Source: Rhodospirillaceae bacterium UBA1479
GTDB taxonomy: Bacteria; Pseudomonadota; Alphaproteobacteria; Rhodospirillales; Casp-alpha2
Assembly (NCBI GenBank): GCA_002325375.1
Contig: DCRZ01000002.1
Span: 310,001 to 374,000 of the forward strand
Direction of reading: 5' to 3'
Length of the DNA: 64,000 nt
The notes below the pieces were generated by a model that saw nothing but the letters and a program-made list of their open reading frames with translations, made no database searches and was not told the DNA's origin. A program made the position numbers and the translations under genes. Shown here in pieces: positions 35,117 to 43,096 of the stretch (its first letter is position 1; the number at the start of each line of letters is the position of its first letter).

Positions 35117-36037
35117 TCACGCCCCCACGAAATGCACCTTGCCCAGATCGGTGATGTCGTAGCCGCCCATGGTCTTGGCCTTGAAGCGGAATTCCTCCGA
35201 GCGGCAGAAGGCGAGGAAGGCCTGCATGGGCGGCTCGAACCAGGCCTTGCGGTCGACCAGAAGGTCGAAGCGTTCGCGCAGGATCGGGACGAATTCCAGC
35301 TTGAACTGCGCCGCCGAGGGGCGCAGCCCCAGGGTGACTTCGCCCATGTGGCTGGCGACCACTTCCGCCGCGTCCGTTTCCGTGCGCGCGGGCTCGGTCA
35401 TCACGCAGCTGTCGAGGCCGATCCCGGCCTCGGCCAGCAGATGTTCCAGCAAGGCCTGGGTGCCGGCTTCGGCCTGGCGCGGCACGATCAGGCGGCCGCG
35501 CAGGTCGGCGATGGATTTGAACTGATCGGCGGTTGTGGGGTCGACGATCAGCCCCCGTTCCCGCCAGGCGAATTCGACCAGAACGCAGGGCGCCGTCGCC
35601 GCATAGCGCCGCACCCAGCCGATGTTCCAGGCTGCGTCGTCGTCGCTGCCCCCGGCTTCGGGATCGAACATGTGCAGGCCGGCGGCCATGCCCTCGGCAT
35701 TGGCGAACCGTTCCAGCCCGTCGGCGGAGCCGTCGAAAAAGGTCGCGAGCCCGCAGCGCGACTGGCGCAGCGCCCAATCCAACAGCGGATCGTGGGAGCC
35801 CAGGAACACGCCGGGCCGCACCTTGGCCGGTTGCGGGGCGGCCCCCGCCGCGGCCATGCCCCCACCGTCGCCGACCATGCCCCGGGCGACCCAGGCTTCG
35901 ATCTCGGCGCGGGGAAACAACAGCTTGCCCATGGCGCGGGAACAGGGAATGCGCCCCGTGGCGGCCAGGTCATAGACCTTGCGCTGCTTGATGCGCAGAA
36001 AGTCCGCCAGCTCCTTGGTGGTCATGTATTCGGTCAT
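35117..36037 (-). CDS. HTH regulator with periplasmic-binding-like domain
   Basis: This 306-residue regulator has an excisionase-type HTH at residues 5-55 (MTTKELADFLRIKQRKVYDLAATGRIPCSRAMG is the region; FPRAEIEAWV ends it). A PBP-like sensing domain follows (about 85-300; VFLGSHDPLLDWALRQSRCGLATFF, then AEVVASHMGEVTLGLRPSAAQF). This HTH_17 plus PBP pairing is common next to molybdate/tungstate genes, where the PBP domain is thought to sense the oxyanion or cofactor. It is convergent with tupBCA. Met5 is an alternative start. The ligand is inferred, not shown. Confidence 0.82.
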   Translation of the reverse strand: MTEYMTTKELADFLRIKQRKVYDLAATGRIPCSRAMGKLLFPRAEIEAWVARGMVGDGGGMAAAGAAPQPAKVRPGVFLGSHDPLLDWALRQSRCGLATFFDGSADGLERFANAEGMAAGLHMFDPEAGGSDDDAAWNIGWVRRYAATAPCVLVEFAWRERGLIVDPTTADQFKSIADLRGRLIVPRQAEAGTQALLEHLLAEAGIGLDSCVMTEPARTETDAAEVVASHMGEVTLGLRPSAAQFKLEFVPILRERFDLLVDRKAWFEPPMQAFLAFCRSEEFRFKAKTMGGYDITDLGKVHFVGA

Positions 36038-36153
36038 GGGGCCGCAGTTTTGCGGAAAGCGCCGTTATTTACAAGATGACATAACGGGGTGAAATGGCTG
36101 CGGCACGCTCAAGCGCGATGGGGCTGGCCGGGTCGGCCATCGCGCGCCCGCCC

Positions 36154-36777
36154 TCAATACTCCCGCCCCGGCCGCGGCCGGTAGGTGGGCAGCGACAGGC
36201 CCCGGACGATGCCCAGGGCGCGGAGCGCGAAGCCGGCCGTGAAGCCCAGGGCGATGGCGGCGTCGCGCGGCACGTCGAGACCGGCAAGGGTGACATAGAC
36301 CGTGGCGGCCAGCGCCGCGCAGGTGGCGTAGACCTCCTTGCGCAGGATCAAGGGCGTTTCCTGGCAGACCACGTCGCGGATCAGGCCGCCGAAGGTCGCC
36401 GTCATCATGCCCATGATGATGGCGATCAGCGGGCTGACCCCGGTCTGAAGCGCCAATTCGGCCCCCATGACGCCATACAGCGCGATGCCCAGGCCGTCGG
36501 CCCAGAGCAGCAGGGCATGACGGCGCTGAATCACATGGGCGGTGAAGAACAGAACCGCCGCGACGGTCAGGCACATGATGACCGGCTTGGGATCGGCGAT
36601 CCAGAACACGTCGCGGCCCAGCAGCAGGTCGCGCAGGGTGCCGCCGCCCACACCGGTCAGGCAGGCCATCAAGCCGAAGCCAACAAGGTCCATTTCCTTG
36701 CGGCTGGCGACCAAGGCGCCCGACGCCGCGAACACGCAAACGCCAAGAAGGTCGAGAAGAGGGAGGACGGATTGCAT
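36154..36777 (-). CDS. TRIC-family trimeric intracellular cation channel (UPF0126)
   Basis: This 207-residue protein has seven membrane helices in two UPF0126 repeats. Each repeat carries its glycine-rich motif: GVGGGTLRDLLLG (near residues 58-70) and ATFGGLIRDVVCQE (near 143-156). Bacterial TRIC proteins form potassium-permeable trimers. ATG 36777 is preferred, because the longer in-frame ORF adds an AT-rich, unlike stretch. It stands alone, 117 bases from the HTH/PBP gene. Confidence 0.88.
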   Translation of the reverse strand: MQSVLPLLDLLGVCVFAASGALVASRKEMDLVGFGLMACLTGVGGGTLRDLLLGRDVFWIADPKPVIMCLTVAAVLFFTAHVIQRRHALLLWADGLGIALYGVMGAELALQTGVSPLIAIIMGMMTATFGGLIRDVVCQETPLILRKEVYATCAALAATVYVTLAGLDVPRDAAIALGFTAGFALRALGIVRGLSLPTYRPRPGREY

Positions 36778-36989
36778 GGCATGACTGTCGCGGATTAACA
36801 CCGCCGCCGCAACCTCAAGAGCAGGCGAAAAGGGCGGCTGGCTGCGGCTTGGCGACAGAAAAAACGAAATTAAAGTAAAGTTATTGACTGACGATAATAA
36901 AATAAAAATCATATTTGTATTGAAAATTAAAATATCAAATACCATATAATTAAAACGGATATATTTCCGTTTATCAAAGGAATCAAGCA

Positions 36990-37115
36990 ATGTCCTTCAA
37001 GGATTTTTCAACGGGCAATAAGCCTGCGAAACCCGCCGCCGCCGCCGATAAAGCCGCCGCCGCTGCGACCAAGCCCGCCGCCAAGCCTGCCGCGGATACA
37101 CCGGCCAGCAAGTGA
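36990..37115 (+). CDS. 41-residue Ala/Lys/Pro-rich small protein
   Basis: The ORF begins MSFKDFSTGNKPAKPAAAAD and ends ADTPASK. AAAGGA lies 8 bases before ATG 36990, downstream of an AT-rich promoter-like stretch (36850-36980). The sequence after residue 11 is low-complexity Ala/Lys/Pro, as in disordered nucleic-acid-binding tails. No family is recognised with confidence. It opens a rightward run of five very small genes. Confidence 0.6.
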   Translation: MSFKDFSTGNKPAKPAAAADKAAAAATKPAAKPAADTPASK

Positions 37116-37212
37116 CCCTGCCCGCCGAGGGCAAGGAGAAATAGGCCGTTTTCCGCCGGTATTGCGGAAAGATCGATGGCGGGCAACGAGATGCCCGCCA
37201 AGGAGGCCGACA

Positions 37213-37509
37213 ATGACAATACGCACAACCGAAAAGACGGTGACCTTCGCGCGCCCGTTCGTCCTGGGCGGCTTTGACGAAGTGTTGCCGGCGGGCGATT
37301 ACAGGGTCGAAACGGATGAAGAACTCCTGCAATCCCTGTCGTTCCCGGTGTATCACCGGCTGCGCAGCGTTATCTACCTGCATCGCGGGATCAACGCCGC
37401 GCAAAACGCCCGCGCCCTGACGATCGATCCCAACGATCTTGATGCGGCCTTGGTCCGTGATCAGGGGCCGCTGCAAACGGGCCCCATGCCTGCGGAGGGC
37501 CGCGGATGA
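37213..37509 (+). CDS. Conserved-looking 98-residue hypothetical protein
   Basis: This soluble protein starts MTIRTTEKTVTFARPFVLGG. AAGGAGG lies 8 bases before ATG 37213. It has a beta-rich N-terminal half (FVLGGFDEVLPAGDYRVETDEELLQ) that resembles short alphaproteobacterial proteins of unknown role. The second half (SLSFPVYHRLRSVIYL) ends in an acidic/Pro tail. It overlaps the next gene by four bases (ATGA), so the pair is coupled. Function unknown. Confidence 0.7.
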   Translation: MTIRTTEKTVTFARPFVLGGFDEVLPAGDYRVETDEELLQSLSFPVYHRLRSVIYLHRGINAAQNARALTIDPNDLDAALVRDQGPLQTGPMPAEGRG

Positions 37510-37706
37510 TCACCGATCAGGACACCCGGGAGCGCATGGCGCGGGACGCTTCCCTGGAAAATCATTTGCGCCATCCGGACGATGCGGCCGCAGCCGTGCC
37601 GGCAATACCGGCGGCACCGGCGGAAAAGTCTTTGTTTCAGTTGTCTTCGGAACTGAAGAACCTGATCCGCGGCGATCGCATCTTCCGGGCCGGTGCAAAG
37701 CGCTGA
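37506..37706 (+). CDS. 66-residue hypothetical protein
   Basis: This ORF is coupled to the 98-residue gene by an ATGA overlap. It has a charged helical start (MITDQDTRERMARDASLENH), an Ala/Pro-rich middle and a short amphipathic end (SLFQLSSELKNLIRGDRIF). No signal peptide, membrane helix or known domain is visible. It is supported mainly by the coupling and codon use like its neighbours. Confidence 0.55.
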   Translation: MITDQDTRERMARDASLENHLRHPDDAAAAVPAIPAAPAEKSLFQLSSELKNLIRGDRIFRAGAKR

Positions 37707-37764
37707 CCCCGGGTTATCCGGTCGGTCGGGCCGAGGATCACGCGTCAAATTTTGAGGAGTTGTC

Positions 37765-37941
37765 GTGAAGAACGTGGACAGGAAGAAGCCGAAGAAAGCC
37801 GAGTTCATTTCCGAGGCCGAGGAAATGGCGGCGCATGGGATCACGAAAATGACGATTGAGTACTATTGTATCGGCAAATACCGCTATACCAATCTTGAGG
37901 GCGCCGTGGCCCAGGCGCAGCGCGCCGCGCGCGAAGGCTAG
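37765..37941 (+). CDS. 58-residue basic hypothetical protein
   Basis: This ORF starts at GTG 37765 with GAGGAG 7 bases upstream. It has a lysine-rich start (MKNVDRKKPKKAEFISEAEE), then a helix-turn region ITKMTIEYYCIGKYRYTNLE and an Ala/Arg-rich helix to the end. Small basic proteins with this layout are often DNA-associated, but no family is recognised. It lies 16 bases before the DUF1488 gene on the same strand. Confidence 0.55.
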   Translation: MKNVDRKKPKKAEFISEAEEMAAHGITKMTIEYYCIGKYRYTNLEGAVAQAQRAAREG

Positions 37942-37957
37942 GCGGGGACGGTCACGA

Positions 37958-38227
37958 ATGAGTCTGAATTTCCCCAACGTCAGCCGCAGTTACGAGGCCA
38001 AGCGGAACCGGGTGCGGTTCTGGGGCTATGACAGCGCCCTGGAGATCACCTTTTTCGTGGACAGCGGCCTGCTGGCCAGGCTCTGCCCCGATTGCGGGGA
38101 CGGCGAGGCCGGCCTTCTGAAGGCCTTTGACACCATGATCGAGCGCATTCATGACGCCGCGCGGAAGGCGTATAAAGGGAACCGTGAACGGTCCGACATT
38201 TTTGTCCTGACGGAGGCGCAGTTTTGA
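37958..38227 (+). CDS. DUF1488 family protein
   Basis: This 89-residue protein starts MSLNFPNVSRSYEAKRNRVR and has FWGYDSALEITFFVDSGLL, then AFDTMIERIHDAARKAY, the DUF1488 pattern common in Alphaproteobacteria. Family function is unknown. ATG 37958 follows the 58-residue gene by 16 bases, so it likely shares that transcript; a longer in-frame ORF overlaps that gene and is rejected. Confidence 0.82.
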   Translation: MSLNFPNVSRSYEAKRNRVRFWGYDSALEITFFVDSGLLARLCPDCGDGEAGLLKAFDTMIERIHDAARKAYKGNRERSDIFVLTEAQF

Positions 38228-38285
38228 GCAGATGTGAGATTTCCCCGGCGACGGGCGCACATGGAGCGGCGGAGGGCGCCGGGCG

Positions 38286-39017
38286 ATGATTGATCCCCTG
38301 CTGTTCACCTCTCCCCGTCTGTTCACCTTCGAACACGACCGCCATCTGACCAATGCCAGCGGCTTTTTCTTCGCCCGCGACGACCGGTTGTTCCTGATAA
38401 CCAGCCGCCATGTGGTGCACGACGCGCCGAGTGAGCATTTCCCCAACCGCATCGAAATCGAAATTCACACCAATGCGGGCAACCTGGCCGAGTCCACGGG
38501 CCTGTCGATCCTGTTGTACCAGGACGGCAAAAGCATCTGGCGCGACGGCGCCGACGGCAAGGGCGTGGTCGACATCGCGGTGGTCGAGATCGACCGCGCG
38601 GCGCTGCCCAAAACGGCGGTCATTCAGGCCTTCACGCCGGACCATCTGGTCGGCTCGGATGAACATGTGGAAATCGGAAGTTCCCTGCTGGTGGTGGGCT
38701 TTCCCTTGGGATTTCACGATACGCTGCATCATCTGCCGGTGGTGCGTCAGGCGGTCGTCGCCTCTTCCTTCGGCCTGCGCTTTCAGGGCGAGGGCTATTT
38801 CCTGACCGATGCCAGGACCCATCGCGGGACCAGCGGCGCGCCGGTGGTGATGCGGGTCGGCGACGGCGACCTGGGCGTTCTGCCCTGGAAACTGCTGGGC
38901 GTGCATTCGGCCCGGCTCGATATCGGCACGCGTGATCTCAAGCTGGATGAAGCCCTGGGCCTCAACTGCGCCTGGTACGCGGATATCCTGATGACCTTGA
39001 CGGAACCGGCAGTTTAG
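38286..39017 (+). CDS. Trypsin-like serine peptidase domain protein, no signal peptide
   Basis: This 243-residue protein has a trypsin-fold catalytic set in order: H42 in LITSRHVVHD, D96 in VVDIAVVEID and S183 in HRGTSGAPVV, with a hydrophobic VVGFPLGF strand between. The N-terminus (MIDPLLFTSPRLFTFEHDRH) is not a signal peptide, so the protein is probably cytoplasmic. No PDZ domain is present, unlike DegP. It lies 58 bases after the DUF1488 gene. The substrate is unknown; similar proteins act in quality control or defence. Confidence 0.78.
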   Translation: MIDPLLFTSPRLFTFEHDRHLTNASGFFFARDDRLFLITSRHVVHDAPSEHFPNRIEIEIHTNAGNLAESTGLSILLYQDGKSIWRDGADGKGVVDIAVVEIDRAALPKTAVIQAFTPDHLVGSDEHVEIGSSLLVVGFPLGFHDTLHHLPVVRQAVVASSFGLRFQGEGYFLTDARTHRGTSGAPVVMRVGDGDLGVLPWKLLGVHSARLDIGTRDLKLDEALGLNCAWYADILMTLTEPAV

Positions 39018-39075
39018 CCGGTCTCAATTGAACCCGCCGGATTCGAAACCGGCCGACAACGAAAGTGACCCATAA

Positions 39076-39759
39076 ATGTTTCGCGTTTTATCTGCCATGC
39101 GGCCCTGTGCCATGGTTCTGGCCGTGCTCGCGGTCTGGTTGGCCATGCCGGGGACGTCGTCCGCCCAGGTGACCGCCGCCACGGTTCCCCCCAACGCCCA
39201 TGGTGACGGCCTGGGCCGGGGGTGGGAATGCGACGAGGGTTTCCGCAAGGTCGATGGCGCCTGCGTCGGCGTATCGGTGCCGGAAAACGCCTTCATGACG
39301 AACGTGTCCTACGGCCGGGGTTGGGAATGCCTGCGCGGTTATAAGGAAAAGGGCGAAACCTGCGTCGCGGTCGTGATTCCGCCTCACGCCTTTCTCAGCG
39401 CCTATGGTGACACCTGGAACTGCGAGCGAACCTATCGGCGGCAGGGCGAAGGCTGCGTCGAGATCAAGGTGCCCAAGAACGGCTACCTGACCAACGCCAG
39501 CCACGGCGCCGGGTGGGAATGTGAGCGGGGATACCGCGAGTCCGAGGGCGTCTGCGTCGCCGTCAAGGTTCCGGAAAACGCTTATTTCGTCGATTCATCC
39601 TATGGCGACGGCTGGAAATGCGAGCGCGGTTATCACCTTGAAAACGGCGCCTGCGCCGTGGTGCAGATGCCGCAAAACGCGCACCTCGACCGCACCGGCA
39701 ACGACTGGGAATGCAACCCGCCGCTGATGCGACAAATGAACATCTGCCTGCAGCCGTAG
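39076..39759 (+). CDS. Secreted protein with six tandem Cys-pair repeats
   Basis: This 227-residue protein has a Sec signal peptide (MFRVLSAMRPCAMVLAVLAV, cleavage after SSAQ). Six tandem repeats of 30-33 residues follow, pattern VPxNAYLTxxSYGxGWxCxRGY then CVAVK, each with two cysteines that likely form a disulfide. Repeats 3 and 6 lack the second Gly. No catalytic motif is visible. The repeat type occurs in exported bacterial proteins of unknown role. The gene stands alone and is convergent with the GST gene, one base from its stop. Confidence 0.8.
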   Translation: MFRVLSAMRPCAMVLAVLAVWLAMPGTSSAQVTAATVPPNAHGDGLGRGWECDEGFRKVDGACVGVSVPENAFMTNVSYGRGWECLRGYKEKGETCVAVVIPPHAFLSAYGDTWNCERTYRRQGEGCVEIKVPKNGYLTNASHGAGWECERGYRESEGVCVAVKVPENAYFVDSSYGDGWKCERGYHLENGACAVVQMPQNAHLDRTGNDWECNPPLMRQMNICLQP

Positions 39760-39760
39760 A

Positions 39761-40462
39761 TTACTCCGCCGCCTGGGCTCCGGTCTTTAATTCCCAGGCA
39801 AGCGCCCCCCGGCGTTCCAGATTCGCATTGAAGGCCTCTGGAAATTCCGGCGGGACGGAGCCGGTCACCGCGTCCGTCGCGAGCAAGGCATCGACCCAGG
39901 CGGCAACCAGCGGGAAATCGTCCAGCAGCCCCGTCTTCAGGTGTTCCTCGCACAGCATGAAACGCTGGAAGAACGGCGCGTAGGCGGCGTCGACCAGGCA
40001 CATGTCGGGGCCGTTGAAGTAGGGGCCGTCGTTGCCCCGTTCCTTGGCGATGGCGGCTTCCAGGCGGCTGACGCGCTGGCGCGCCGTTTCCAGCGCCCCG
40101 GCCAGGGCGTCCTTGGAATCACAATAGGACAGGTTGTTCAGGCCCGGGCCCCAGGCGAAGGTCTGAAGGAAATCGGTCCAGGCCCGGTTCTTGGCGCGTT
40201 TGATGGGATCGGCCGGGTGCAGGCGGGGTTCGAACACTTCGTCCAGGTATTCGGCGATGGCGTTGGATTCGAACAGGACCTCACCATCGACCTTCAGCAC
40301 CGGCACCTTGCCGTGAGGCGAGAGTTCCAGGAACCAGTCCGGTTTGTCACGCAGGTTCACATAGGTGACGTCGAAATCCACGCCCTTGGCGCGCAGCATG
40401 ATGACGGCCCGCTGCACCCAGGGGCAGGTGACGGCGCTGATCAGGTGGAATGTCTCCGACAT
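39761..40462 (-). CDS. Glutathione S-transferase family protein
   Basis: This 233-residue protein has a thioredoxin-like N-terminal domain with the CPW active-site motif (SAVTCPWVQRAVIML, Cys near 13, omega/DHAR type) and cis-Pro GKVPVL. The GSH-contact motif LFESNAIAEYL is present, then an all-helical C-terminal domain. Cys-type GSTs act as thiol transferases or dehydroascorbate reductases rather than in conjugation. It lies 43 bases after the substrate-binding gene. Confidence 0.88.
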   Translation of the reverse strand: MSETFHLISAVTCPWVQRAVIMLRAKGVDFDVTYVNLRDKPDWFLELSPHGKVPVLKVDGEVLFESNAIAEYLDEVFEPRLHPADPIKRAKNRAWTDFLQTFAWGPGLNNLSYCDSKDALAGALETARQRVSRLEAAIAKERGNDGPYFNGPDMCLVDAAYAPFFQRFMLCEEHLKTGLLDDFPLVAAWVDALLATDAVTGSVPPEFPEAFNANLERRGALAWELKTGAQAAE

Positions 40463-40505
40463 GGCGTCGTCTCCCGGCCCTGGTTGCGTGGTTCGTCGGC
40501 TATCC

Positions 40506-41396
40506 TCAATCGGTCTCGGGCGGCAGGCAGCACACGGCCTCGTAGGGATAGCGTTCCTTCAGCGTGCCGAAGTGCTCGAACACGTCCTGGGTCACCGCGT
40601 AGGCTTCCTTGGTGATCTCGACATGGGGCGTCCAGCAGCCGAGTTTCTGATAGGTCGCGATGCAGTCGGCCAGCACGTCCTCGTCAATTTCGGGGAAATA
40701 GGAGCTTTCCGCCTTGGCGATCTCGAGGGCCGGGGTTTCGTTCATGTAGATGCGGGTTTTCTTGTAGGCGCGCATGAAGGCCTTGGCCGTGTCCGTCGCC
40801 AGCCATTCCGGCGTGGCGCACAGGCTGGAGAATCCGTTGGGGCCGATCTGCGGACCGACCTGGGCGACGACATGACCGATGCCGTCTTTTTCCAGCTGCT
40901 GCGGGAACGGGCCCTGCTGCTGCACATAGTCGCCGAGGCCGTCGCGGAAGGCCTTGTCGATATCGGCGGCGCCGCCCGGGGTGATCAGGTTGATTTTCGA
41001 GAAATCGATGCCCGCCTTGTGACAGGCGTACATGAACATGGCGCGCGGCTGTCCGCCGCCGAAACAGACAAGGTCGGCCCCTTCGAGCTTTTTCCAGGTG
41101 AAATCGGGATCAGGCGCGCGCCCGGTGACGAAGAAGCCGTCCATTTCGTTGATCTGGGCGAAATGCTTGACCTTTGGCGTCTCACCCTTGCCAAGCGTGG
41201 TGAAACCCTGGGACAGCGCCGATTGCACCACATCGGCGGAGCCGTCGAGCAGGGCGTCGATCGCCGACTTGCCCGGCGGCGACACGGACCAGTTCGGCTC
41301 AAGGCCCTCGGCCTTGAGAAAGCCGCCGGACATGGTGGAAATGAGCGGCGAATAGAACGCCGAGAACAGGGTGAACTGGATGTTGATCTTGGACAT
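40506..41396 (-). CDS. NMT1/THI5-like substrate-binding protein, no signal peptide
   Basis: This 296-residue protein resembles ABC periplasmic binding proteins for thiamine precursors and nitrate/sulfonates: FSAFYSPLISTMSGGFLKAEGL, DGSADVVQSALSQGF, and GGGQPRAMFMYACHKAGID. There is no signal peptide (start MSKINIQFTLFS), and no permease or ATPase gene is adjacent. It may be a cytoplasmic enzyme or sensor built on the same fold. It precedes the GST on the same strand. Confidence 0.72.
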   Translation of the reverse strand: MSKINIQFTLFSAFYSPLISTMSGGFLKAEGLEPNWSVSPPGKSAIDALLDGSADVVQSALSQGFTTLGKGETPKVKHFAQINEMDGFFVTGRAPDPDFTWKKLEGADLVCFGGGQPRAMFMYACHKAGIDFSKINLITPGGAADIDKAFRDGLGDYVQQQGPFPQQLEKDGIGHVVAQVGPQIGPNGFSSLCATPEWLATDTAKAFMRAYKKTRIYMNETPALEIAKAESSYFPEIDEDVLADCIATYQKLGCWTPHVEITKEAYAVTQDVFEHFGTLKERYPYEAVCCLPPETD

Positions 41397-41496
41397 GGTC
41401 TTCCCCCTTAGGGACTGGAATTCGGTTGGTTGATCTCGTTGGCCAAGCAGCCTAACGGTTCACGCCCGGACGTCAAGGATGGGGGGAGGACGGCGT

Positions 41497-42993
41497 TCAG
41501 GCGGAAGCGACGCGCAGCGGGGGCTGATCGTCGCCGTCCGGATTCAGCGGAAACAGCGCCGTGACCAACGTGCCTTCGCCCGGTGTGCTGTCGATGATCA
41601 GCGTGCCGCCATGGGCCTCGGTCAGGGATTTGACGATGGACAGGCCCAGCCCGGTGCCGGTCTGCGACAGATGCGGATTCGAATGGCTGCGGGTGAAGGG
41701 TTCGGTGACGGTCGCAAGTGCACTTTCAGAAATGCCGACGCCCGTGTCCTCGACCATGAGTGACAGAGTATCGCCGGTCTGCGTCACGCTGACGCTGACG
41801 CGGCCGTTGGGATTCGTGAACTTGATGGCGTTGGACAAGAGATTAAGGGCGACCTGCACCACCGCGCGGCGGTCGGCGATCAGCGTCGGGATGTCCTGCG
41901 CGATATTGACCTCGACGGTGATGGCCTTGTCTTCGGCCATTGTCGCGAAGGTTCCCACGCAGTCCTCGATTACGACGCGCAGGTTGACCGGCTCCATGAT
42001 CAACAACCGCTTGCCCGCTTCGATGGTCGAGATATCGAGCACATCGTTGACCAGCGCCAGCATCAGTTCGCCGGAATCGCGGATGTTGTCGGCGTAACCC
42101 TTGTATCGCTTGTCGCCCAGCGGCCCGAAGATCTCGTTGCCGAGAAGCTGGCTGAACCCCAGGATCGCATTAAGTGGGGTGCGGAATTCGTGACTCATGG
42201 TCGCCAGGAACTGGGACTTGGCCCGGTTGGCCTCGATGGCGCTTTCCGTTGCCTCGCGCAGGGACCGCTCGGCCGCCTTGCGCGCCGAGATATCCTGAAT
42301 GAACGAGACATAGTTGAGAACCTCGCCGTCGTCGCCGCGGATGATCGATGACGACACGCTGCCCCAGACCACATGGCCGTCCTTGTGCAGATAGCGCTTT
42401 TCCATGGAGATGACCTCGACCTCGCCGTCGGCCAGACGCCGGCGCAGTTCGAGGCTGTGCAGCAGGTCGTCGGGATGGGTCAGAACCTCGTAGGGATTGT
42501 CGAGCAGGTCGGCCTGCGAATACCCGACAAGGTCGCAGAAGGCGTCGTTGACGCGGACGCGGGTCGATCCATCGGCCGCGTGCAGAACCATGCCCACGGC
42601 GGCGTTGTCGAACACGCTGCGCAACACGGCGTCTTTGCGGCGAAGTTCATCGACCTCGCGCAGTTCCCGGGGCAGCCAGTGGCGGATCAACAGCACCAAG
42701 ACCAGGACCCCGGCGGCGATATTCACGCCCTTGGGGAACAGCAACAGCGACGGATTGCCCAGGATTTCGGCCCAGCTTTCCGGGAACACGCCCAATCGTG
42801 AATTGTGGTACGCGCCGAAATAGACGTTTTCAAGCACCGTGCGGAAGGCATCGATCGACAGAATGACCAGCAGCACCGCGATGCCGCCGCCCGCCAATTT
42901 GGACTGACGCAGCTTGACTACATATAGAACGAGGATGACCAGCCATAAAGCGGTCACCACCCAATAGGAAATTGGTGCGAAATACTCCAGCAT
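41497..42993 (-). CDS. PAS sensor histidine kinase
   Basis: This 498-residue kinase has three or four N-terminal membrane helices (to about 112) and one PAS/PAC domain (about 125-240; AVGMVLHAADGSTRVRVNDAFCD, then NYVSFIQDISARK). HisKA has its His near 267 in MSHEFRTPLNAIL, and the HATPase has NLLSNAIKF, DTGVGISE and GTGLGLSIV. No receiver domain or paired regulator gene is adjacent. Signal unknown. Confidence 0.9.
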   Translation of the reverse strand: MLEYFAPISYWVVTALWLVILVLYVVKLRQSKLAGGGIAVLLVILSIDAFRTVLENVYFGAYHNSRLGVFPESWAEILGNPSLLLFPKGVNIAAGVLVLVLLIRHWLPRELREVDELRRKDAVLRSVFDNAAVGMVLHAADGSTRVRVNDAFCDLVGYSQADLLDNPYEVLTHPDDLLHSLELRRRLADGEVEVISMEKRYLHKDGHVVWGSVSSSIIRGDDGEVLNYVSFIQDISARKAAERSLREATESAIEANRAKSQFLATMSHEFRTPLNAILGFSQLLGNEIFGPLGDKRYKGYADNIRDSGELMLALVNDVLDISTIEAGKRLLIMEPVNLRVVIEDCVGTFATMAEDKAITVEVNIAQDIPTLIADRRAVVQVALNLLSNAIKFTNPNGRVSVSVTQTGDTLSLMVEDTGVGISESALATVTEPFTRSHSNPHLSQTGTGLGLSIVKSLTEAHGGTLIIDSTPGEGTLVTALFPLNPDGDDQPPLRVASA

Positions 42994-43096
42994 CAGGTGG
43001 TCCGGCTTGATTCTCCCCTAGACGAAGACTTCCACATTTGTCGCCAGGGTTGCAACCTTTGCGGCTGACTCGCGCATTTCAAGGATGATTGCGGGA

